From Eopsaltria australis (lineage: Eukaryota; Chordata; Aves; Passeriformes; Petroicidae), in contig JAVTVJ010000012.1 of assembly GCA_034509425.1 (NCBI GenBank), positions 11,939,001-12,003,000 on the forward strand: 64,000 nt of DNA. The letters are read 5' to 3'. Within the stretch, counting starts at the first letter, position 1. Each line of letters begins with the position of its first letter. Position numbers and translations under genes: made by a program. Positions 41,738-54,165 of the stretch are shown here, one piece after another. Under the pieces are notes generated by a model. That model was not told the DNA's origin and searched no databases. It saw nothing but the letters and a program-made list of their open reading frames with translations.

Positions 41738-42267
41738 GAAAAACAAAACCAAAATATTAGAAAGTAATAGGAAGGCTAAACATTTCAATAAGGGACAAAA
41801 TACCCTGTTTGCTCATAGATAATGCAGATTCTCTGTGAAAGAGGATGTATAATGCATAAGAAGATACATGACCAATAGAGCATGATGAAAAGAAAGAGAA
41901 GCTGGGAAAAGGTTGTACTGTACTACTCCCTGTTTGTGCCCTTCTGAATTTATTTTTTACATAAGTTTTACAAGGTGATGCAAGGTGTCTTCTATTAGAT
42001 GGTAAATGTTTATTTATTTAGCTTAGAAATTTAATCATTGGGTCAGAAAAGGGTACAATGAAGCTCCTAATTCAAAAAGCCTCCACTTGTTTTATAGGTT
42101 GGTCAGCTGGCCTAAAAAAAGGTAGCTGTAGCTTTTCTATAGACTTTTCTTTCCTTTTCCTTTCTAGGTTTTCATTGATGTAGAAAGTTTTAGGAACCAC
42201 AAGCATTTGATATATTTTACTCAAAAAGGAATTGCTTACTGTACCTGGGATGCTGTAAGAAATAAGA

Positions 42268-42310
42268 AGACTCATAGAATGCTTGGACCTTAATTTTCAT
42301 TTATCTTTAG
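42268..42310 (-). mobile_element. Possible short CR1 3' end
   Basis: CTCATAGAATGCTTGGACCTT resembles the reverse complement of the last bases of CR1 (from memory, tcatagaatggtttgg...accttaa), but only about 25-40 bp can be aligned. It may be a chance match. Confidence 0.25.
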
Positions 42311-43622
42311 CTCCCTTGATTTGCTCTGGCTATGTAAAGTGGCTTTAAAATTGTACTTACCGTGTCTTAAAGGTTCCTAATCCATACCACTGCTGAGGAA
42401 AGGGCCTCCGTGTAAATGAGAATCAGACCTCCTAAAGAGAGTTTGCCCTGCAGGTTGTCACTAGGGTTATTCACCTGCAGTTGTTTCTGCAATAATTACA
42501 TTTAGAAACTTTACTGTGAAATGAAATTCCAGCTCCCATATTCCTTTATCTCTTAATACAATCACAAACAAAAATATAATGGTACAAAGCTTGTGGAGGT
42601 GTAAGAAATATAATGTATTCAAGTAAACTATTTTTTTTCCAGGATGTGGTCTTCTTACTAGTTAACAAGCCATCTAAATGTGTCATCTAAACAAAAGAGA
42701 GTGTTTTAGTACTTTTAAATAGCTCGCCAGTTGCAAGACTTGATTTGTTTTATAATGTTCTGTAAATGTCTAATTTCTGCTCAGTACCACACTTAAGGAC
42801 ATCTACAGTTACAGATAGATTTCAGTGACTTCCATATAAAAGTAGAAAACTATAGTTTAGGCTTTTTGTGGAATAAAAAAAAATAAATGGAAAAAAAGAA
42901 GTTAAGTCCAAAACCTATTATAATTTTATTGCAATATTTATTGTCTTATTCTTATACATATAAGAATTAAAAAAACTCCAAGCAATTCCTTCCTATTCTT
43001 CCAGTGCAGGTCTCAGATTCTTCTGTGTATGGTTGATTCAAATATCAGCTGACAAGCTTAAAATAGATTTGTTTGAAAAGGAAGTGCACAGTCCTCAGCA
43101 GAAGGATGCATTAGGAGTGTCTAACTCCTTTCACAGAGGATATAGTACTGAATCTGGTGGGTTTTATTTTGAAAACTGAAACAGCTCCTTGTGGGTAACT
43201 TTAACAGCCAGGGAACAGCAGTTATTATAGCAGGAAGAAATTAGTATTCTATCCAGAAAAGCAGTAAATTCTCTGTGAGTTGAAAGAACAGAAAGGTAGG
43301 TGAAGATCAGAATAATCCATGTTGCAAAAAAGTAATGTTTGCATTTTTGTATCATAATTCAACATTCTATTATTAGAATATATTGATATCCGTATGTATT
43401 ACCTTTGCAGTATACACTCACGAACTTGTTCTGTTTCCTCAGTGTTTGTTGCTTTATATTTTCTTCTGTCTCATTTTCTTTCCATGATGTACTATTTACT
43501 GCTGATATTCTTTCATCATTGAAGACAAGTTCATCTTTTACAGAAAACTGTTGACATCTAAATTTCAAGCTCTTCCGCTCTCTTTTGGTAGGGGGAAGGA
43601 ACAAACACAGTTAATTGCTTAC

Positions 43623-43679
43623 AAAAAAAAAAAAAAAAACAAAACCAAAAACAAAAAACCCAAAAACAACAACAAAAAA
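43623..43679 (+). repeat. Poly-A (17 A) followed by A-rich CAAAA low-complexity tract
   Basis: Seventeen A at 43623-43639 are followed by irregular repeats of CAAAA and CAACAA to 43679. Confidence 0.9.
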
Positions 43680-44774
43680 GCCTCCTTTTTTTGATATTTG
43701 AAGGTTCTATCAGTTCACAAACATCTGTGGAATAATTTGTCCTTGAAGAATTTTCATGGAGTTTTTCAAGCTACACCCAGCAGCAAATAGCAAAGTGCCT
43801 ATTTGGCATTTTGTCATTCCAAACAGTTGGGCATGAAAAATTTCATGTGAGCTTCCAGGCTGTTCTGCATCCAGCCTGATCTTACAGATGTCTGATCCTA
43901 GTAAAGCTTACTGGATTAACCTACATGTCTCAAGTAACATCATAACTGTCATTTGGAAAGACTGCCTTCATTTCAATTATTTGTGCCAGATATTTTGCTT
44001 TCTTAAAACAAAGTAAAAATTATTTAAGTAGCTGCTTTATAGAAATCAGAAGAATGATCTATGTGGATTTAATATTTCAGTTTTTCTAAATTACTTTTCA
44101 CAATCTATTAGCATAAAAAATTAAATATGTTGTTATGCGTTTGAACCTTTGATGAGGTCTAGCTGTCCTTCTTGCTACTTTTTTATAGCTCCTAATATCT
44201 TTTTATTATTAGTTGCAATAGATATTCAGTTAAATTTCTGATGTCAGGTTTTTTGTCCCATAACGTGGGTTTTTTAATGTCCCATAGCATGTCAGCTTGC
44301 ATGTTTATAAGATCTGTTTCTACAAGTTATATTTTATTTCCTTGTCTTTCTGTTTTTATTTTTGTAACAAAGCTGAAGTTATGCTGGATGATTAAAATAT
44401 CCTGTCCATCATTCACCCAAAAAAACCCCAAAATTGAAACAAATCCCAACATACTTTTCATTTAAATCTTTAATTAGAGTAGTAGAAATATTATTAAATT
44501 AACTAAATTGTACATGAAAAATGGATAAGTTGCATCCTTGAGCATTTAGTAAAATATGGAAGATTCGACTCCAGCTCTGGTTTATTCCCAACCCAGCCCT
44601 GTGGCATCCATACTTAAAATCTAATGGATGCTTTGTAACTTGTCATAAAACTCGTGGTTTCCAAACAAAGAGGAAACATAGCTAAATAAGAGCAAAAATT
44701 AAATATTCATGCAAAATACCCTACATGTATTGAAACATAAGAATATTGTTTTTAAATTTTGTGTGTCACTCCTA

Positions 44775-44793
44775 TTTTTTTTTTTTTTTTTTT
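44775..44793 (+). repeat. Poly-T tract (19 T)
   Basis: An uninterrupted run of 19 T. A 92-codon plus-strand frame (44709-44987) that translates it as a poly-Phe block is an artefact. Confidence 0.95.
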
Positions 44794-46904
44794 GCTTCAT
44801 CCACACACTGAGAAGCTGGTCACTGAGATTTATCCATCTGCTATCTGTTTCTCACTGGGACTTTGAATCAAACCCACTGAATGGATCACCAAATGTTACT
44901 GTAGAATTTTATCAATCATTTCCATGGGACAAAAACTTCAATATTTTCAAAAGTTTTTATAAAACATTAGTCATCTATTTAAGTTGATTAAGATGCCCTG
45001 TTTAAGCAAGGAATAAATTTACTCTCTGTAGCTGTTGAAAATAGTGTAATGAGAAAAGAAAATGTTGTTTTCAGTTGATATATTTAAAATGCAGATGTTG
45101 GATTTTTCATTGATTTTCCCAATTTGAGATAGGAAGTTGATTATAGAATTATTTTATTTTATGGCACTGTTTTGGAGAAATGTGAGAACTGAAAATCAAG
45201 TGAATATCTAATGTTAAACCTAATATAAAAAAGTGGAAAAATATTTAAAAATTAATTTCAATAGGAAAAGAAGGTTATTTGTCAAAAAGAGTTATCCTGA
45301 TTTTATAAACTTGTGGAGAAAGTCTAATTCATCACCTGATCTCTGTTAGTTTCATTTCTCAATGTGCTTGGAATGTGGAGTGCCTTGTGTATTTCACAAG
45401 CTGCAGTAACTCTGACTTTCCTACCAAATTGGGCAAATTGAGGCTGTTGGCTTTGTTTCAGTGATTGACATTCTGCAAAGTCCATATGATGTAACATGCT
45501 TGGAGAATCCATTTTGAATATTTGTATCCTTTGGTGCAACTGCAATCTAAGCAGAATGAATGCATACCCATTTTCTAGTGCAGGAAAAAATGCTGGCTTT
45601 TTTTTAAAGTCCAGATATGTGAGGCTGCCTCTGTATGGAAATCAGTCACACTACAGGTTCTTCCAGGCAATACATTCTGGCTGATACCTACAAATTTGTT
45701 GCTAAGATTTGTATGCAAGATTTTTTATTTAAAAAAAGCGTAAAAATTGTCAAGTGCAATAATTTTGTCACATTTAATTGTAGGACAAGCTTATGTAATT
45801 TTGTTAGATTCTGATCAGACTTCACAAATTTTGGAGAAATCCTTTGGAGTTCTGTTTTCAGAAACTGCTATTTATTATTCAGAAGGTTGCTCAATGACAC
45901 TGTTTTTTTGTATGTAGAGCTGCACCTTGCTGATATTTCATCTGGGATTATGAGAGAATTTCCAAAAAATTGAAAACCTAAAGAAAGGTAAATCTGTGGA
46001 ATATGTAAGTGATTTTTCACAGTGTCTGTCCCAGTAGAAGAAACTTCCTTTGCTTCTACAATCAATATAAAAATTAGCATATTTTATATTTAATTAGAAT
46101 ACCTTGCAATGGCAGACTGCATGTCACCCTGAAAACACAGAATGACTTAGAGAGATCAGAGAATTACACTACAGTGTTTGTAAACTCTCTGCAGTGGCAA
46201 ATATCTCCTCTTGTTCAGGCATTGTAGGCACATTGGACCCTCTTAAGAATGACAGCTAGAACCAATTTCACTGGAGCTTGTTGAAATTTATCTTTTGTCA
46301 TGACTGGCTCTTTGTCTAACTCACAGTTTATCTGTATGTAAAGTGCACAAAAGATCAAAAAGGGTATATGGCTTCTTACTGGGCAAAGCTAAAATTGCAG
46401 TGCAGAAGTGCAAATGAGGCTCATAAAAGCTGTCATGGAACTACAAACAGTGCATCCAAACAAAAAAGGTGTTATAATCCAGGAAAATAATTAGAGGTCC
46501 TCATGAAATTCCATACCTGAAAAAAGAAGATACTGTAAAATAGTCCCACCTTTCAGTTTCCCGATGTTAACTTTGAAAGTAATAAGCATGGATAATCAAA
46601 TATACACGTAACAGTCACTCCAGTATAAGATTCTGTTCTCTCCTCAAGAGCCTGTTATAGATTCTAAGACAGTTAAAAACTTAGGAAATGTAAATTTCTG
46701 AAAAGCCAAGGAAGTGAGAGGTCACTTAATGATAATGTAAATAATGTTGCACCAATGTATTTCATTAGCTAAAGAATTTCAAATTTTCAGCTATTTCTGC
46801 TAACTATATATATTACATGTAGAGTTTAATTGAAGATTAAGACATATATAAAAGAAAACAAATTTTAGATAACATGGGTGTATTTAGCCACATCTTTTCT
46901 GTAA

Positions 46905-46932
46905 CAGGAGCAATAATATTACATTGCTCCTG
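46905..46932. repeat. 28-bp hairpin (10-bp perfect arms, 8-nt loop)
   Basis: CAGGAGCAAT (46905-46914) and ATTGCTCCTG (46923-46932) pair perfectly around the loop AATATTAC. There is no following T-run on either strand, and bacterial-type terminators are not relevant here. Function is unknown. Confidence 0.85.
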
Positions 46933-49900
46933 AGTGAGGCAGGAGGGTTCCCTGAGGTACACTGTGGTGCTCAAATACTAGGAACTGTTTAAGACACATA
47001 CATAGCTTAAATATCAGCAAGAAAACACCTCAGACAATTTTCTGCTTTTACTGAGTGTTTTATAATATGACTTAAGATACCCTGTAGGGTTTGGAATGAC
47101 AATTTACTTCAGTACATTTCAAATTAGTACACAAAAAAGGAGGCAGAATCCCTTTTTTTTCTTGTTTTCAGATGTGAAAGTGGTGAAATGAAAGGCCAAA
47201 TACCTTGCTGATTGTGAAGAGTCAAGATTTCACCTCAATTTTTTAGGTATATATTAATCAATGAAGAATGTGTGTAACTTTAGACTCAGGGAGACCCAAC
47301 CTCCACTTCCTTTTTAGATTAAAAACACAGATGAATATTTTGTGAAGTTTTATGGTAAATATTAGCTTAAACTTCTTACTTACTTTCAGACTTTTGCTCT
47401 TACCTGAATCATATTTGAAAGAAAAAGCAAAATACAGAAATTGATTGATCTGGTGTTTGACATCAAGCTGGAAATCTCAAGCAGGATAAAAGTTTATGAG
47501 AAACCTGGAAGACGAAGTCTGAGCAATTTTGACTCAGAGCCTGTGGTTCCTGCCTTTTCAGAATAATTTTCTTCTTATCGTGTCACCAAAGAGGACCATA
47601 CATACTGCTTTGCTTCAGCGAGGACTTCTGAAATGTGACGGTTATCTTAAATGCTTGTAGAAAGTTGTTTGAAATTGCTTAAATGCTTGAAAAATTCTGA
47701 ACGTAAAATCTGCAGGTATACTTTTAATGGTTGGTTCTGATCAGCTTAACCAACTGAATTCATGAGTGGAAAGGCTGCAATGGACAGTGAATGCACTGAT
47801 AACCAGTTTGGTGTTACAGGTAAGAGCAGTTTGAAATATGCTTTCATTTAAAGCTTAAATGAAGAAGAAAGTAAAAAGGCTAAAACCAATATGAACATGT
47901 TTTATTTGTATTTCGGTCCCATGTATTCTTTTCCATTATCATTGAAAATCTTCCCAAAGGAATAACAAAATATAAAAAACCTCTAATAAAATAGGATTTT
48001 TGGCATTTACAAGGTCAAATCTTTGTTGTTTAGCTATGATAGCAGAAACATTTGTTCTCCCTTAAGGGTCAAGTATTTATTTGATATTTCTCTTTCAGGT
48101 ATTTATTTCATGGTTGATTGTTTCCTATCCTCTTCCCTTCTGTCTTCCTAGCAATGCCACAATAAAGCTTACTGTACAATTACACATAAAGTTTATTTAG
48201 AAATTTTTCAGATTAGAAAAGTGTTCAGAGCAATAAGGACAGTTTTCTAAACAAGTCATCAATTAATTTGCAGTAACAGAAGACAGACCTACATCATCTA
48301 CTGTTATAATTGTATTCCAGCAGGAGATGGATCCAAGAGTTCAGGTGCTCTCATCCCTTCAGAACTGACTATTGATCAGACTCAGTTCCTCTGCAGACCA
48401 TGTAATACCGTATAAAGGTCACCATGGACAGCACAAATTGCTTTTATTGAACAGTATAGTGAAGAGGCATTTAAAGCAAAAAAGCACCTTTATGTTATTT
48501 TGGCAGGCAGTTGATTGTGGCTGTGTAGTTCATAGTCCTGAAATCTGAAATTGTTACACTCTGGCTTGCCCGAGTACCTAAGACTATTTACCTGGGGAGT
48601 TGAGTATCTCCCAAATGAATGAAGGCATTTTTCTAAAAATTTCAAAAAGCAAATATAGGTTCCTTATAGGGGTTTATTCCTTTTCTCATGTGGCTCTGGT
48701 TGCTCAAGCAATAGAATATTATATTAAATAGTATTGGAGTATTCTGTTCTAGTATGACAATATCCGTGCTGCTAAATGATGCCCAGAGAGACTTCCCCAA
48801 GTCACAAGATGAAAACATATATCCTTCAGAGAGGAAATGACCATATTCTTTAAGCTGTGAAGTATAACACTAAATACTTGAAGAATATGGAATCCTCTGT
48901 ATCAGAGTCAGCATTTAGGCAACCTTGAGACTATGGAATACCCAAAGTACTGTGTAAGTAGGGCCTTTCTGGACAGAAAATGAAGATGGAATATATCTGT
49001 GGCCAGTGATGGCTACTGTGGCTAATCCAAAGGAAAAAGTTAATGGAGATGTATAGAAACACCCACAAAGAAGGGAAATGAAGCAAAACAGACATTTCAA
49101 GGTAATAACAGAGGGAGCTGCAGAGAGTTGAAATGGCTGAGTGGTTGCTTAGGGAATTAAACAACAGCCCCAAATCACTCTGCTGGAAATCAGCTGACAA
49201 ACCTGGCTTAATAATTCTGTCATTCAAAAACAAAATCAAAAGCTGAAGTGTGACTTTCAAGTTCTGCTTTACTGTCTAGCATACACAGAAATGAAATGTG
49301 GAGACTGATAAAGAGGTACATTGCATTTTAACAGCTGTTTGACACCATCATCATCCAAGTGCAGACCTTCATCTCAAATACAAATTACTATGATTCTTGC
49401 TCTGTTGTTTTTAAGGCTGTTCTACCTATATATGGTAAATTTGAATGAGTTTATTTTCATATTTACCCTCTGTTATAGCTTTCCAAAGGTGAGCAGCATT
49501 TGTATTTCTAAAGGAATTTAATTCAAACATCATAACCAACATAATCAACAGTAATCAAACATCACAGATGGAAGTCTGTATGATCTGGCCTGCCTTTGGA
49601 TAGACCAGAACAGTTTTCTTTCGTATTGTTGAAGACATTTTATTTAGTGTCAGTACTTTTTCTAAATTAAATGAAAATGAGGCCTAGGTTTAATACTTTT
49701 CACATTTTTTTCTGTTTTCCCCCCTTGGGAGAGATACAAAGGAGCAAAACAACCACGTTGAAAGATAAGAAACCTCTAAAGTTCGGAGTTCTCCCTCCTA
49801 TGATGATCACCAAGCTGCCAAACATTAGCAAAACTGTTCTGTTTATGAATACTTCCAAACTAAAACTTCCTAAAGCAGTAAAACTTTGAAACAAATATCA

Positions 49901-49945
49901 ATCAAAAATGTGCATCAAAGCTTCTAATTTATATCACCTGAAATT

Positions 49946-49962
49946 AAAAAAAAAAAAAAAAA
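49946..49962 (+). repeat. Poly-A tract (17 A)
   Basis: An uninterrupted run of 17 A in AT-rich sequence, with no retrogene recognised in front of it. Confidence 0.9.
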
Positions 49963-51345
49963 TCCATCCAACAAAACCAGTTCTTTTGCAGCAAAGGTTG
50001 TCCTTTAAGAAACAGTTAAAGGTAAAATAGAGATATAATTAATTAGATTTTAAATCATTCAGTTAGTGAAAAATAAGCCTAATGTCCTTGATATTGGGTT
50101 TGGTATTGATTTCCCTATTTTTAGCCACAGAAAATCTAATACTCTGATTCACTATGGTATGATTGCAAAGTTTAAACTTCTGAGTAAATGTGAAGAAAAT
50201 ATGTTTGTAACACAACATTGTCTAATATTCCAAAATAATAATTTTTGTTACCCAAAGTCTGGAAGAAACACTACTTTAGGAAAGACTGAAAGAGTTACTT
50301 GAGTTTGTTAAGTAACGCAAATCACGAACATTTTCATATATTTTATGCCTTCTCTTTCCACATTAAACTCCTTCACCTACAATTCAGAGTAAATAGCAAG
50401 GACCAATTTTCTGTGAGTGTTAAATAAGTGCTTGCAGAAAAAGTTGGCAGCCTCATTGTTTAGAGAATTTCAGCACTAAATTAATCATAGCAACAACCCA
50501 ATGCTGGCCTCAAAGTCCTTATTTTTATTCTCCTTTGCACAAAGCCACTTTCTGTGCTTGCTGTGCCTGAATCCTCCTTCTAGCTAGAACACAGCAGAGA
50601 AAGAAAAATCTGTCTCAAAACAACTTTTGATATTCCAAAATTTGCTTTTATTTTTCATTCAGACAAATGCCATGTCTATCATTCACTTGTAAAAAAAGAA
50701 AGAAGTGTGTGAGGTGGCAGTTCATGTAGTTTAATAACTGTAGGGTGATAATCTAAAAAGAATGAAATGTACTGTGGGATTCAGTTTGTCTGAGTTGCAG
50801 GATGTGTTCCATCTTCAAATTAAGACATGTGGGATTCAATGTGAATGCCCAGACATGGTTGTGTAATGCCATTTGAAATATCTTCTGCTGACCTCCAGCT
50901 ATTGTTCCAGAGTGACACAGGATTCCCCTTAATCTTTTGTCACTTCCACCAATCGTGTGCAGATTTTTGAATTTGGATGCTTTGGGGCATGTCAAACACT
51001 ATTGTGTATGTATGTAATAACAATTAATCAAATCCATAGAGGGGGATTGTCATGATTTTCACCCAAATTGCAAATAAACCCCACACAGCCATTCATTCAT
51101 TCACTAGGATAGAGAGAGAATTGGAAGAGTAAAAGCAAGAAAACACATGGGTTCAGAGTGAGACTGTTTGAGAAGTAAAGCAAAAGCCACATGAACAACA
51201 AAAGCAAAAAGAATGAATTCACTGCTTCCCACAAGCTGGCAGGTGTTCAGCCATCCCCAGGAATCCAAGGCTCCATTGCACATAATGGTGACTTGGAAAG
51301 GAAAACACCATCACTGCAAAGGTGTCTCCCCCTTCTTCCCCCCAC

Positions 51346-51353
51346 TTTATAAA
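51346..51353 (-). promoter_or_regulatory. TATA-box of the ERVL-type LTR
   Basis: TTTATAAA is self-complementary. In the recalled family the promoter box lies at this place, next to a CRE-like word (here decayed, GATGTCATA at 51362-51370). Current activity is unknown. Confidence 0.5.
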
Positions 51354-51594
51354 CTGAGTGCGATGTCATATGGTCTGGAATATCCCTTTGGTCATTTGGG
51401 GTCACCTGTACTGGCTGTGTCCCCTTCCAACTCCTTGTGCACCCCTAATCTCCTCACTGGTGGGGTGAGGCATTGACACTGTAAACACTGCTCAATGACA
51501 ATGAAAAAATCCCTGTGCTATCAACACTGCTTTCAGCAGAAATCCAAAACAGCCCCATGCTAGATAGTATGAAGAAAATCAACTCTATCTCAGC

Positions 51595-51682
51595 AAAAAA
51601 ACCAAAAAACAAACACAACCCACTCAACCTTCCCCCCCGCCCCCCCCCAAAAAAAAAAAAGCCAATCCAAAACCCAAAAAAC
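51595..51682. repeat. Low-complexity expansion inside the LTR: A/C-rich, poly-C and poly-A
   Basis: Between the LTR words CTATCTCAGC and AAACCAGCACT, which nearly adjoin in the family as I recall it, lie about 85 extra bases of A/C-rich sequence. They include seven C, one G and nine C (51632-51648), then twelve A (51649-51660). The minus strand thus carries a G9-C-G7 tract that could form a G-quadruplex. The expansion probably arose by slippage. Confidence 0.8.
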
Positions 51683-51694
51683 CAGCACTGGGAT

Positions 51695-54066
51695 AATTTT
51701 AAAGTTAGATACTGGAATTTCACTGTTTGTGTATGAACCAGACATACAGGCTGTCACAGTGGTCCACGGGCTGGAAGTCAGTGCTGCCATAAATGTGCAG
51801 AATACTTGTCAGCTCACTCCAAAGTAGATTGTGCTGAACTGAGACTCTGGTCTTTACAAAGCACTGGTTACCTTCTAGCAGCTATCAAATTCACTTTTTA
51901 ATCGGAAGAGATCATGACAATGCAGTCAATGGAGTAGAGAGAGGAATCCATCTTATTTTTAAAGCAGATGGCTATGTATTTTAGGCTCCACTGCCTCTAT
52001 TGACTTCCATTTACTAAAATGGATATCCACAATCCTGTGTAATAAGTAGATGGCTGACCCTTACATGAAATGTCAGTGGGAGGAAGCCAACCTCTACTTT
52101 TAAGTCTCAATTCAGAAAATCGTTTTTTATTCATGTCAGTCTCTATAGAAACAGCTCAATGCAGATTTCTTCATATTGCAGACCAATTGGTACATGCATG
52201 AAATTCTCTATTCACATATAGTAGATTTTTCTAAGGAAAGTTTGAAATAAATAATTCTCAGTCAAGAACTTTATAGAGAAAAAGTACCATTTTGCAATTG
52301 GACTAATTTTGGGAGAAAATCTTTTACTTAGGCCTATTAATATTATTCATCTCTTCTGTGGTCTAAGCAAGCCTCGTACAGAAGGTGTCTAATGCATTTG
52401 CTAACTATTTCAACAAAAATATATTACTTCTGAAATTCAGAATTTCAAAGAATTTCCTTGCAGGTATCAAGCCTTTTTAAGCATTTTAGTGACCGAGTGT
52501 TTAAATTTTAGGAAAGAGTGATGGCTATTTCATTTCAATTTAGGAAAGAAAAGGGTTTCTAAATTTTTTTTTTATTATTTTTTAATTTTTTTTTTTAATT
52601 CTTACATTCAAAAGATGAATAGATACCTGGAGGATAAAGTATTTCTCTACATGACCATGCACTAGCTAAAAATTATGAAGGCTTTGTTATCTACCTGTAT
52701 ATGGAAAATTATTTTATTCTTAATTGTACTAGAACTGACTTCTTTTATTCAAAACATCATGAAAATTAGCACCTTTCCTATCTGTAGGAATCTATGTCCC
52801 ATCATACGAAATGTCAAATAATTACTTAAGGAAGTTTTATACAGGTGTGAGTAGCAGGAGACCTTGTCAATACATTTATTAGATAATTCTAAATAGTCTG
52901 GGACTGTAAAAAATAAGTTGGAATTGTATATACACAAAATAAATGACCTAAAACAACAGACCTATGCTTACTTTACAGAACTTCGTATTGATTGAATTGT
53001 GTCTCAATTGATTTCTTTCTTTCTGAGAGCTAAATTTGGAGAGCAATAAAATGGCTCCATCTTAGGTAAAGCAAACTTGCATACAGTCAGTCACACTCCT
53101 CATCTTTCTCCCATCAAAATATCATTGAAGGAAGATCCTTCTACAGATGAAAGTTCCCTACACTTGTTGCAGTTGCCAGTCAAAGGTACCTTTAGTCAAG
53201 ATAATGTCAACAAGAAGGAATGATTGGATGTATTAGAGATATTTTGTTCCTCAGATTTTAAAAACTTTTATAATTTTAAAATTAATTTAAAATTTGGATT
53301 TTAAAATGTCCTTTCTTTTAGAGAAAACTTCAAGTTCTTTTTAAAAAGCCTTTAATACTGGGTGATTTTTCAAAGTGACTGGTGACTTTTCAAAGTCTCA
53401 AAACATTTGTGTAATATTCTTCCAGGTAAAATAAAAATCTCAGTGAAGTTCTCTGAACTCTTTCCCTGACCTCCTCTTTTGTAACACAGTTTTAACTAAA
53501 TATATTTTGGTTGCCTAAGACCAAGGTGCCTATAGGCAGCCTGAACAAATGGGTGATCATAAGCACTTCATAATTACTTTAACAGGAAGAAGTGTGTCAC
53601 AGTGATAAATCTGCTTAACAATGAATATTAACATTTTCTAGAACTAAAGTAAAAATTTCATTAATGCATGCCTTCTGTTATGGATGAAGGTTTTACTGCT
53701 CTAGAGCATGCTACAGAAGTTGCCTATGTATATAAAAAAGATGGAGTTGACAGGAAGTCACTAAAAATATCTGAAGTAAAAAACCTGCATATTCTCTACA
53801 GAAAATCTTCATGCACACCTAAGAAGCACACTTCTTTCTTATGTATGCCCCAAAGAACTTTCACTAATTTAAAAGAAATTGATCATACTAATTCAATGGT
53901 AATTCAAAACTCAGTAAGCAATGCTATGCATCAGAATCTGTCAGATTTTTACAAATTCAAAACTCAATGACATTATCAATTAAGCCATTTAGTTAACTTT
54001 AAGCTTAAATCCTTTTCATGGATAACTTCTGCATTTATTTATAGCTTAGGGTTCTTGCTCTCATGA
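51695..54066. other. AT-rich non-coding stretch
   Basis: A T-rich low-complexity tract lies at about 52564-52600 and very AT-rich sequence at 53260-53310. The 100-codon plus-strand frame at 53668-53970 has no recognisable domain or splice context and is treated as chance. Confidence 0.5.
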
Positions 54067-54165
54067 CAGAATCACATAATCATTTTGGCTTGAAAAGACC
54101 TCTAACCTCATCTAGTCCAACCTCCAACCTTTGACTGATCACTACCCTGCTGTATCATATGACAG
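54067..54165 (-). mobile_element. CR1 LINE fragment, 3' end
   Basis: ACAGAATCACATAATCATTT followed by GGCTTGAAAAGACCTCTAAC and CTCATCTAGTCCAACCTCCA is the reverse complement of the CR1 3' end, including the short terminal repeat. About 80-100 bp can be aligned before the match is lost near CCCTGCTGTATC, so this is a strongly 5'-truncated copy on the minus strand. Confidence 0.9.

Larger units (their letters stand above)
41738..51042. other. AT-rich non-coding stretch with homopolymer tracts
   Basis: No exon or RNA gene was recognised. Apart from the possible CR1 piece and the homopolymers and hairpin listed separately, nothing is identifiable. The 109-codon minus-strand frame at 48931-49260 is leucine/serine/phenylalanine-rich, as expected from random AT-rich sequence, and overlaps another random frame. 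Confidence 0.5.
51043..51694 (-). mobile_element. Solo LTR of an ERVL-type endogenous retrovirus with 5-bp target-site duplication GGGAT
   Basis: The LTR is 51048-51689 (642 bp) between identical GGGAT words at 51043-51047 and 51690-51694. A 5-bp duplication fits ERVL (class III). In plus orientation it starts TGTCATGATTTTCACCC and ends AAACCAGCACT. The last base has probably mutated from the A of the usual ACA end. Internal landmarks match a bird ERVL LTR I recall, in reverse complement: AATTGGAAGAGTAAAAGC, CAGGTGTTCAGCCATC, ATGTCATATGGTCTGGAATA, TCCCTTTGGTCA, CCTTGTGCACCCCTAA and TGAAGAAAATCAACTCTATC. The promoter box is at 51346-51353. No internal retroviral genes remain. Four open frames inside it (51213-51476, 51454-51723, 51515-51736, 51590-51790) are not genes. 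An expansion near the right end (about 51595-51682) is listed separately. Confidence 0.9.

Noticed and set aside
44560..44590. GATTCGACTCC word resembling a tRNA T-loop
   Set aside because: No matching stem, D-arm or A/B box arrangement around it.
48931..49260. 109-codon minus-strand frame with hydrophobic segments resembling membrane spans
   Set aside because: Leu/Phe/Ser/Ile enrichment is what AT-rich antisense sequence gives. No conserved motif and no start context.
51454..51790. Overlapping open frames on both strands, Phe/Gly/Trp-rich or Pro/Lys-rich
   Set aside because: They are translations of the poly-C/poly-A expansion and the adjoining LTR.
53668..53970. 100-codon plus-strand open frame with a start codon
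   Set aside because: No homology recognised, no splice or promoter context, and Lys/Ser/Asn-rich composition typical of random AT-rich sequence.
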